The translations under genes were made by a program, and so were the position numbers. Shown piece by piece: positions 1 to 5,752 of a stretch of 64,000 nucleotides of DNA; the stretch's first letter is position 1, and each line of letters opens with the position of its first letter. The stretch is from Flavobacterium coralii (lineage in GTDB: Bacteria; Bacteroidota; Bacteroidia; Flavobacteriales; Flavobacteriaceae): contig NZ_JAHDIU010000006.1 in NCBI RefSeq assembly GCF_019891545.1, forward strand, positions 1 to 64,000, given 5' to 3'. Under the pieces are notes generated by a model, which searched no databases, was not told the origin of the DNA, and saw only the letters and a list, made by a program, of their open reading frames with translations.

Positions 1-108
1 ATGACAGGGCTCTTTTAGCTTCTTCAAAAATATAGCCTTTTTTTATAGCGAAAATAGTTTGGAAAAAATCCAAAGTATGATAAACATCAACATCCAAAAT
101 TATAAAAT

Positions 109-147
109 GAAAAAGGGGCTACCCTTTTGAGACAGCCCCTTTTTTTA
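109..147 (-). terminator. Intrinsic terminator downstream of the RHS remnant
   Basis: An inverted repeat (AAGGGGCT at 113-120, AGCCCC at 134-139) is flanked by A-runs and T-runs on both sides, so it could work in both directions. It lies just past the stop codon (158-160, minus strand) of the RHS remnant. Positions 1-108 hold nothing I recognise. Confidence 0.75.
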
Positions 148-157
148 TTTTATCTTA

Positions 158-430
158 TCAATAGGAAGGTATGGATTCTGAATGATTTGGTACAGTTCCA
201 TCAGGAAGATCCAGATTACCTTGAGGAGGATTCGCACTCATTCCAGTAGGATATATTAAATTTATAAGATGCTGATAACAATACCCGTAAGCGTCTCCCG
301 TAAGCAAGCGGGTCAACCAATATAAATATACTAAATTAGGGTAGTAGTAACGGACGCTGTAATAAAAATTACCTGCTTGTTGTCCTCCCTTGCCATAGAA
401 AATATTTTTTGATTTTTCAAAGCTACCAAA
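158..430 (-). pseudogene. RHS-core C-terminal remnant (copy I)
   Basis: The minus strand reads GGQQAGNFYYSVRYY, then a frame-disrupted version of the RHS core signature, then DAYGYCYQHLINLIYPTGMS and a stop at 158-160. Intact RHS cores read ARYYDP..SVDPLAE and end in a Y..NP..L.DPTGM motif, so both halves of the core junction are recognisable. One A is missing in the run at about 335 compared with the other copies in the window, and a second indel restores the frame. This is the decayed end of a polymorphic-toxin gene and the last unit of the array. Confidence 0.7.
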
Positions 431-618
431 ACTGGCAAAGGTTCTATATCCTGCAATGTTGGGCGAAAACGAACAAGCCGACCTTTTTAAAGATCCTGCT
501 ATGCTAAAATTTAGTATATAAAACGCTCCCCGAAAAAAGAAAAGGAATGCCTACTCACTACTGTTGACCACTTTATTAAAGCAAGCAAGATTTCTTCGAT
601 GTAAAAAAAAACGCCAAG
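371..618 (-). repeat. Dispersed repeat, copy I (about 248 bp)
   Basis: Nearly identical to 1806-2048; the first part also recurs at 1017-1070. On the minus strand the end joined to the RHS core reads SFEKSKNIFYGK..QQAG. It joins the core at the same Gly-Asn-Tyr point in every copy, whereas the genuine core at 2345-2626 has EETGNYYY there. The far end carries half of a terminator stem. Confidence 0.85.
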
Positions 619-633
619 CTGTAAGCCTGACGT
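603..633 (-). terminator. Terminator after the 640-912 gene
   Basis: On the minus strand the stem ACGTCAGGCT / AGCTTGGCGT has a four-base loop and is followed by a run of about nine T. It lies 7 bp beyond the stop of the putative immunity gene, and its distal half is part of repeat copy I. Confidence 0.7.
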
Positions 634-639
634 TATTAT

Positions 640-912
640 TTAATGTAGTTCTTTTAAAGGTGGCGGTCCTTCTTTTTTAACTTTATCAACCGCTTCCAAC
701 CAATATTCCCAAAAGGCACTATCAGCAGGTTTATTTACTTCTAACCAATATTCGCCACCACTTAAAATATCTGTCAAGTCATTTGAGCCTGTTGCTTCCA
801 AATACGCTTTAAGCATATACAACATTGCTTCATACCCTTCTTTCTCAGTAATCAATTCATTACTGGAAATTATACCGTCTTCATTTATTTTACCGTCACT
901 TAATAATTTCAT
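640..912 (-). CDS. Putative immunity protein (unit 1 of the toxin array)
   Basis: An acidic, soluble 90-residue protein with no signal peptide or membrane segment. It starts MKLLSDGKINEDG and ends in a proline cluster (GPPPLKELH). I do not recognise the family with certainty. Small acidic proteins directly after a toxin tip and before the next RHS repeat are the usual position of a cognate immunity gene in polymorphic-toxin arrays. It follows the toxin-tip fragment at 918-1010 by 5 bp and has its own terminator at 603-633. Function is inferred from position only. Confidence 0.5.
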   Translation of the reverse strand: MKLLSDGKINEDGIISSNELITEKEGYEAMLYMLKAYLEATGSNDLTDILSGGEYWLEVNKPADSAFWEYWLEAVDKVKKEGPPPLKELH

Positions 913-917
913 TGTTT

Positions 918-1070
918 TTACTTTAGACCATATTTAGCAATCATTTCAGCAGGTGTCATTGTCGCATAACCTGCTCCTTTGACAACCCCATTTTGTGTAT
1001 AAGTGTAAACTGATTTACCTGCTTGTTGTCCTCCCTTGCCATAGAAAATATTTTTTGATTTTTCAAAGCC
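918..1070 (-). pseudogene. Orphan RHS toxin-tip fragment (unit 1) joined to repeat copy II
   Basis: From 1070 down, the minus strand reads GFEKSKNIFYGKGGQQAG (repeat copy II, 1017-1070) and continues in frame into KSVYTYTQNGVVKGAGYATM and MTPAEMIAKYGLK, then stops. The RHS core itself (ARYYDP..VDPL) is missing, so only about 32 residues of a toxin C-terminus remain. The repeat is cut off exactly at the stop codon of the neighbouring immunity gene (1073-1075), which looks like a recombination junction. No start codon of its own is convincing. Confidence 0.6.
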
Positions 1071-1072
1071 AC

Positions 1073-1444
1073 TTAATCGGTGACTTTTGCTTCTCTTATC
1101 AAGGGCGTAATCCAAAATGCATTCTCTACTTCGGAATCAATAGTCCAATACTCTATCAAGTCTCTAAAAACTTCTTTTTCTGACTTTAATATTTTTTCAA
1201 TTTCATACCATCTATAATCTCTGTCTAATTCTTTATCATTTAAAAAATCATCATAAGAAGCAAGTATAATGGACATTATAGCATATTTCATTTCAGCAGA
1301 CAAATCATTATCATTATAAAAAGAAATAAATTCATCAACTCTATTTTTATCTGCCAATTCCACATCCCAATCCTGTTCAAAACCCATATAGGGCAATGAC
1401 AACTCCTTGCTTAATTGCTCTATTATTTCCTTTCTTAAAATCAT
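1073..1444 (-). CDS. Putative immunity protein (unit 2)
   Basis: A 123-residue acidic soluble protein (MILRKEIIEQLSKELSLPYM at the N-terminus), rich in Asp/Glu and aromatic residues, with no signal sequence. It lies 11 bp downstream of the toxin tip at 1456-1728, the standard toxin-then-immunity order, and its stop abuts the next repeat copy. I cannot name the family. A role as specific inhibitor of the adjacent tip is inferred from position and composition. Confidence 0.5.
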   Translation of the reverse strand: MILRKEIIEQLSKELSLPYMGFEQDWDVELADKNRVDEFISFYNDNDLSAEMKYAIMSIILASYDDFLNDKELDRDYRWYEIEKILKSEKEVFRDLIEYWTIDSEVENAFWITPLIREAKVTD

Positions 1445-1455
1445 AGTAATAGCAT

Positions 1456-1805
1456 TTAAGGAATTAATGGATAAGCTGTTTTAACCCCGCCACCACCTGG
1501 TACTAAACATATATTTGTTGCAGCTTTGAACGCGCCGTCAGGCATAATAATTCTTGCAGGAAAGCCATTAGGTATAGGAATATTCACAGCTCCATTAGCT
1601 GTTTTTCCTACATTATCTAAAATAAATTGAGCCGCTTTTTGATTGTCTAAAAATTGACCCTGTGCCATACCTGAGCCTTTTGCTCTATTAACTAAAAAGT
1701 TCGTCATATCATCCCCGTAAGCATCCATTGTATCTCAACAAGTGGGTCAACCGATATAAATATACTAAATTTAGGGTCGTAATAGCGGGTGCCGTAATAA
1801 TAATT
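1456..1805 (-). pseudogene. RHS core plus toxin tip (unit 2), split by a one-base deletion
   Basis: The minus strand reads NYYYGTRYYDPKFSIFISVD then PLVE, the canonical RHS-core end, but the frame then runs into a short nonsense tail. A shift of one frame restores DAYGDDMTNFLVNRAKGSG and a tip of about 85 residues ending VPGGGGVKTAYPLIP. The sister copy near 2412-2422 has a G (tatgctcaac) that is missing here (tatctcaac, between 1733 and 1734), which accounts exactly for the split. The toxin tip therefore cannot be made as an RHS fusion. Its toxic activity cannot be named from sequence. Confidence 0.7.
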
Positions 1806-2048
1806 ACCTGCTTGTTGTTCTATCTTGCCATAGAAAATATTTTTTGATTTTTCAAAGCTACCAAAACTGGCCAAGGTTCTATATCCTGCAATGTTGAGCG
1901 AAAACGAACAAGCCGACCTTTTTAAAGATCCTGCTATGCTAAGATTTATTATATAAAACGCTCTCCGAAAAGGAAAGGAATGCCTGCTCACTACCGTTGA
2001 CCATTTTATTAAAGCAAGCAAGATTTCTTCGATGTAAAAAAACGCCAA
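1806..2048 (-). repeat. Dispersed repeat, copy III (about 243 bp)
   Basis: This is the second full copy of the sequence at 371-618, differing at scattered positions. One reading frame on the minus strand is open (it includes SLNIAGYRTLASFGSFEKSK), but the spread of substitutions and the junction behaviour suggest a recombining module rather than a selected protein. It sits between the gene at 2072-2329 and the RHS core of unit 2. Confidence 0.85.
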
Positions 2049-2066
2049 ACAGAATACTTGGGCTTT
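2034..2066 (-). terminator. Terminator after the 2072-2329 gene
   Basis: On the minus strand, an imperfect stem GCCCAAG / TTTGGCG is followed by about seven T. It is placed like the terminator at 603-633 and again straddles the end of a repeat copy. Confidence 0.55.
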
Positions 2067-2071
2067 TTGAT

Positions 2072-2329
2072 TTATGCAAATTCTTGTGGAATATTTTTAA
2101 ACTGCTCTTGCATATCCCATTTTTCGGGCTTTTCCTTTGGCTCAAACCAATTTGCACCTTTATTTATCCATTTTTCCCTATATCGTTTTACTGCTTCGAT
2201 TGTGTAATCTTCGTTTCCAAACTCTACACCACAACAAGGGCAAATTTCATACGTAGGGCAATGACCGTCTTCACCCCAAGGCAAATCGTCAATATATAGT
2301 CCACAAACTCTACAATTATGATTACTCAT
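2072..2329 (-). CDS. CPCC cysteine-rich small protein (array unit 3)
   Basis: An 85-residue protein with two metal-binding-type knuckles: CRVC near residue 6 and CPCCGVEF near residue 31, followed by a charged tail with KWDMQEQFKNIPQEF. The YEICPCCGVEFG signature is that of the 'cysteine-rich CPCC' family, small predicted zinc proteins often found next to toxin and immunity genes in Bacteroidota. It lies 15 bp from the truncated RHS core at 2345-2626, so here it occupies the immunity slot of that unit. Direct immunity function is inference. Confidence 0.7.
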   Translation of the reverse strand: MSNHNCRVCGLYIDDLPWGEDGHCPTYEICPCCGVEFGNEDYTIEAVKRYREKWINKGANWFEPKEKPEKWDMQEQFKNIPQEFA

Positions 2330-2344
2330 TTGTACGTAGTTCTT

Positions 2345-2626
2345 TTATTGTCCTAGCCAATACTTCATACCATCAGTAGGCCTAAACATAGTTCTTGGAA
2401 CACCTGATGCATCCATTGTATGCTCAACAAGTGGGTCAACAGATATAAATATACTAAATTTTGGGTCGTAATAGCGGGCGCTGTAATAATAATTGCCTGT
2501 CTCTTCATCAAACTCTTTACCATTATATTTAAACGGGTTGTTAATATAGTTTAAGTGTTCATAAACAAATGTTTCGCCAAACGGCAGGTATTCAATATGC
2601 TTATTGAAAATAAAAAAAGTATACAA
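2345..2626 (-). pseudogene. RHS-core C-terminal fragment with short tip (unit 3)
   Basis: The minus strand encodes EYLPFGETFVYEH, PFKYNGKEFDEETGNYYYSA and RYYDPKFSIFISVDPLVE, which are unambiguous RHS repeat-associated core motifs. A 26-residue tail (HTMDASGVPRTMFRPTDGMK then YWLGQ) follows. The first ten or so residues before EYLP are not RHS-like, and the whole upstream barrel is absent, so this is a truncated core that could only serve as a recombination donor. This copy best preserves the natural sequence before the core junction. Confidence 0.75.
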
Positions 2627-2707
2627 TTAAGTACACCTCTTTCAAATTCTATTTAAATTTTAATTTATTGAAAATCAACGAAAAAAGCACCTTTTATTAA
2701 CTATCAA

Positions 2708-3298
2708 CTAATTTGAACCATTACCGTTTTTTTCGTATGTAATTAATTTTAAACTTTTTACCAGTTCGAGATATTCTGTTATATTTTCTTCTTTTATATT
2801 GAATAAAATAATGTCTATTTTTCCATTAGAATACTTCTTACTTACTCTATTTGTATTTTTTAAAGATAAATATTTTGAATTGTATCTCCTTTCTTCCCAA
2901 TACCAGAGAAAATGTCTATCCTTATCAATATTATCACAACAATAATCATAAATCATCCAATTTTTCTCTTCTTTAGAGTTTTCATGAGCCGATTTTATCC
3001 AGATGATTTGTTTAGAATTATATTCAAAAAAGAAATTGTTATCCGAAGCTCCCCATGTTATAATCTTTTTAGGCAGCTTAATTTTGAAGTGGTTAGGATA
3101 ATAAATGGCTTTCCCCGAAGTACCATAAACCTTTGAATAATAATAGAATTCATTAAAGTCATTATAGAAATGAAATTTGTAGGAATCCGTAAAATGGCTA
3201 GATTGACGAATATCTATATAAGTTTTACACGACATAAGACTTATACAACATAATATAAGAAATATAAATTGTCTCATTTTTATAAGGTTTATATTCAT
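2708..3298 (-). CDS. Hypothetical lipoprotein
   Basis: A 196-residue protein with a hydrophobic N-terminus ending in a lipobox (FLILCCISLMSC), so probably a lipid-anchored periplasmic or outer-membrane protein. An internal Met at residue 8 (start at 3277) gives a more usual signal length (MRQFIFLIL...). The rest is Tyr/Phe/Lys rich with no recognised domain. It is AT-rich like its neighbours. Its position after the toxin array allows, but does not show, a role as a lipoprotein immunity factor. Confidence 0.6.
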   Translation of the reverse strand: MNINLIKMRQFIFLILCCISLMSCKTYIDIRQSSHFTDSYKFHFYNDFNEFYYYSKVYGTSGKAIYYPNHFKIKLPKKIITWGASDNNFFFEYNSKQIIWIKSAHENSKEEKNWMIYDYCCDNIDKDRHFLWYWEERRYNSKYLSLKNTNRVSKKYSNGKIDIILFNIKEENITEYLELVKSLKLITYEKNGNGSN

Positions 3299-3478
3299 GT
3301 TTGTTCATTCTCTTTGCGGCATCTTTGAACTTACTATAGTCTAGCGAAATTATATGTTTATTATTACTTATAAAAAAACCGATTGTAGGGATATATTTAT
3401 TTTCACGCTATCCACTTGTATACATATTATTAATACTAATATCTAATCCATAATAAATGTACTGTTAAATATTTTATA

Positions 3479-3826
3479 CTATTTAAAATGAAGATACCAA
3501 TCGCCACCAGATTCTCTTTTTATAGTTTCTTCTGATTCAAATCCTATTTTTACATCATTAATAGAGCATTCCGGATAATCAACATAATAAAATTTTACTC
3601 GTAGTAATTTTTTTAATACTTCATTATTCTTTAAATCATCTCTCACTTTATCAGATTGCGTGATTATCCAAATTACCAAATATTTTGGATCAACGTCATA
3701 AGCACCATACCTTAATATGGAAATGTGCTCTTTATTATGAATTTGTTGTTTTGTAACAGTGTTAAATTCTTTTTCAATTTTCCTGATCTTGACAGATAAT
3801 CTGGTTTTGAAAGTAAATATTTTCAT
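3479..3826 (-). CDS. Hypothetical cytoplasmic protein
   Basis: A 115-residue protein (MKIFTFKTRLSVKIRKIEKE at the start) with no signal peptide or membrane segment. It contains YLVIWIITQSDKVRDDLKNN and ends in GGDWYLHFK. I do not recognise the family. It lies in a run of AT-rich, same-strand small genes separated by 50-180 bp gaps, so it probably belongs to the same horizontally acquired block. Confidence 0.5.
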   Translation of the reverse strand: MKIFTFKTRLSVKIRKIEKEFNTVTKQQIHNKEHISILRYGAYDVDPKYLVIWIITQSDKVRDDLKNNEVLKKLLRVKFYYVDYPECSINDVKIGFESEETIKRESGGDWYLHFK

Positions 3827-3873
3827 AATATCAAGTGAATGTTATATGTTGACTCTTCAATGTATCATGTTTC

Positions 3874-4302
3874 TCAGTGATCATAATCTATTATAAGAGT
3901 ATCACTACTGAAAACCAAACCAATTGGTTTAGTTTTTAAAAAGTCAGTAACCTCATTTACACTTAATAAATTTTTCTTGTGTTGTGGTGACTTAAAGTAA
4001 TGTGTTGAGCTGCCTATCACAATTATATCTCCTTTTTTCTCAAAATAATCTATGGGAATGAAATTATTACGGTCTTTATCCGGAATAGCATAATATAAAA
4101 TTTGTTTCAATACTTTATTCTGCAGGCTGTGATACAATAGCTGCTTTTTATCTATTAATTTTAATTTAATGATACCCGCAGAAAACGATTGTTCATTTGG
4201 ATTATACTCAACATCTATTACTGAAAGATTGTCATTTTGCTGATTTGTGAAATCACATGACATTATAGCTATTAAACAAAGTAAAGACATTATCTCTTTC
4301 AT
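3874..4302 (-). CDS. Hypothetical lipoprotein, partly duplicated at 5044-5171
   Basis: A 142-residue protein with a lipoprotein signal (SLLCLIAIMSC, Cys at about residue 16). The mature part contains a repeated hydrophobic/charged pattern (SAGIIKLKLIDKKQLLYHSL) but no recognised domain. The start ATG at 4300-4302 is supported by the decayed copy at 5169-5171, which preserves the same upstream sequence. Function unknown. Confidence 0.6.
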   Translation of the reverse strand: MKEIMSLLCLIAIMSCDFTNQQNDNLSVIDVEYNPNEQSFSAGIIKLKLIDKKQLLYHSLQNKVLKQILYYAIPDKDRNNFIPIDYFEKKGDIIVIGSSTHYFKSPQHKKNLLSVNEVTDFLKTKPIGLVFSSDTLIIDYDH

Positions 4303-4477
4303 TTATTTAGTATTAAATGTTTCTCACCTCTTAAAATACAAAATATTTATTGCAGGCCTCTTTATCGTTGTATTCAAAAGGCGAGTTTATAGATTATTTA
4401 TAGTAGCTCAATATAATTACCGTAAGAATTATTTTTATCTGCGAGCGTTACTTCTCAAACTACTGAATTATGATGAA

Positions 4478-4924
4478 TTATTTAACATATACATCAGGAT
4501 TCGACAAGCGTTTGTTGTGGTAATACTTTTCACCTTTTCTACGGTTGGTCGCATTTTCCTTCAATAAAAAAATGTATTTATCATTATTGCTTAAAACAAT
4601 TACATTCTCATTGTAAGATACAACATCCATCACGTTGTAATTTAGTACCATCACACTATCATTATCCCTTAAGTTCCATTCTCTATTGTAATATAAATCA
4701 CCATCCTTATTTCTAAGTTCGACCTTCCCATCCTCGTCAATATAGTAACGATCATATAAACCGTCTTTTTTAAACTTAAAATAAATTCCATAATATCCTT
4801 CCAAAGAATCATAAAAGCACCAATATTCAGAATCCTCCTGATTTAACAAAGTTTGCTTTAAGCTGGTGTCGCAAGAAACTAATAGAATAAACGCCATCAA
4901 TATAAAAATAAAATTTTTGATCAT
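4478..4924 (-). CDS. Hypothetical lipoprotein
   Basis: A 148-residue protein with a clear lipoprotein signal (FIFILMAFILLVSC). The mature region (SEYWCFYDSLEGYYGIYFKF, then alternating aromatic/charged segments) looks like a small beta-rich fold, but I recognise no family. It lies between the lipoprotein gene at 3874-4302 and its degenerate duplicate, so it was probably the second gene of a duplicated pair. Confidence 0.6.
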   Translation of the reverse strand: MIKNFIFILMAFILLVSCDTSLKQTLLNQEDSEYWCFYDSLEGYYGIYFKFKKDGLYDRYYIDEDGKVELRNKDGDLYYNREWNLRDNDSVMVLNYNVMDVVSYNENVIVLSNNDKYIFLLKENATNRRKGEKYYHNKRLSNPDVYVK

Positions 4925-5043
4925 CTTTTGGTTTTATATAAGTGAAAGGAGTAAAAAGTATGTATATTTATCTATCTTTTTCTCTGTAATATATAGGCAC
5001 AGGTTTTCTATCTTTTTTTGTCATTGTCATAGTTAGCTGTCCA

Positions 5044-5171
5044 ATACCTGCAGAAAACGATTGTTCGTTTGGATAATAATCAATATCTATCACTTAAAGA
5101 ATGTCATTTTTTTATTGTAAAAATACATGACATTATAGCTATAAACAGATTGAAGACAACATCTCTTTCAT
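5044..5171 (-). pseudogene. Decayed duplicate of the 5' part of the 3874-4302 lipoprotein gene
   Basis: From the former start codon (5169-5171) leftward, this stretch matches the first 130 bases of the gene at 3874-4302: the cgcagaaaacgattgttc block, the gacattatagctat block and the ctctttcatttatt start region. It also has several substitutions, small indels and an in-frame stop. The upstream flank is copied too. Downstream (4925-5043) I see nothing else. Confidence 0.75.
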
Positions 5172-5309
5172 TTATTCAATATAAAATGTTTTTTTACTCC
5201 TGAAGTACAAAATATTTATCGTAAGTTCTTCCAATAAATTATTAATCTGCTGATACTCTTTGCCATTTCGACGCTATCGCTAATCTTCCTTCTCCCCAAT
5301 AACAAATAA

Positions 5310-5353
5310 ATAAAAAAATCCTTATAAAATTGACATTCAATTTCATAAGGATT
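5310..5353 (-). terminator. Strong intrinsic terminator directly after a tRNA 3' end
   Basis: A long stem (arms at 5317-5333 and 5337-5353, three-base loop) is followed on the minus strand by a T-rich run (5310-5318). It begins 7-8 bp after the tRNA-like 3' sequence on the same strand. No protein gene on this strand feeds into it from the right, so it is best read as the original terminator of a tRNA gene whose 5' part now lies elsewhere. Confidence 0.75.
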
Positions 5354-5354
5354 A

Positions 5355-5460
5355 CAGAAGCAGAGAGGAAGGGATTCGAACCTATCTCTGTACGGCTAGT
5401 ATATATTGGGCTTTCCAACTTTCAAAGCTTACTGCACCACGAATGCACCACAAACTTTAA
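5355..5460 (-). other. Attachment-site-like repeat 1: tRNA 3' end plus paired TGCACCAC motif
   Basis: On the minus strand the sequence GGTTCGAATCCCTTCCTCTC (5383 to 5364) has a T-loop followed by the T-stem 3' strand, a plausible acceptor strand CCTCTCT and a G discriminator base. That matches a tRNA 3' end, perhaps tRNA-Ser, without an encoded CCA. About 50 bp away (5433-5453) lie two direct copies of TGCACCAC separated by GAA and followed by AAA. The same arrangement recurs at 11961, 21005 and 24652. No intact tRNA is present, so this is the displaced 3' fragment left by integration. Confidence 0.65.
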
Positions 5461-5469
5461 AAAAATCTA

Positions 5470-5574
5470 GCATTGTATCTTAAATGCCATCTGCAAGAAG
5501 GCAACTTGATTTCAGTACAAAGAACTACTGGCAAAGGTAGTAAAATCAGAATAAAATTGGCCGGTATAAACTAG
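5470..5574 (+). pseudogene. C-terminal remnant of a sensor histidine kinase-like gene
   Basis: The plus strand encodes LKCHLQEGNLISVQRT then TGKGSKIRIKLAGIN and a stop at 5572-5574. The GKGSKIRIKL segment is the last glycine-rich box and strand of HATPase_c domains, where G.GT.. followed by alternating hydrophobics ends many kinases. Nothing upstream continues the gene; the att-like repeat begins instead. It looks like a gene tail cut off by element integration. The short length keeps this tentative. Confidence 0.4.
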
Positions 5575-5708
5575 ATTTTGTATGCTGGAATCATATCATT
5601 ATGATGAGGAATTTTTAGGACTTGCCTCGGTCATAATCCTTTGCCAAGACAATCCCTGTAAGCAATATTAATTTCAGAAATCGAGTCGTTTTTTAATATT
5701 TAAAACAT

Positions 5709-5716
5709 TATTTTTG
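5709..5716 (+). promoter_or_regulatory. Candidate -7 element (TAnnTTTG) for the restriction-modification genes
   Basis: TATTTTTG fits the Bacteroidota -7 consensus and lies 37 bp before the ATG of the methyltransferase gene. The -33 region is weak. A seven-codon open frame (5721-5744) lies between it and the gene. Confidence 0.4.
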
Positions 5717-5752
5717 TAAAATGGGGAATAATACTTCAAAGTAACCGCAAGG

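Noticed and set aside
1939-2157. A 72-codon minus-strand frame bridging the CPCC gene and repeat copy III
   Set aside because: It overlaps the CPCC gene in another frame and crosses the terminator stem.
5363-5385. A complete tRNA gene at the island edge
   Set aside because: Only the T-loop and acceptor 3' part are present; no anticodon or D arm can be folded from the sequence to the right.
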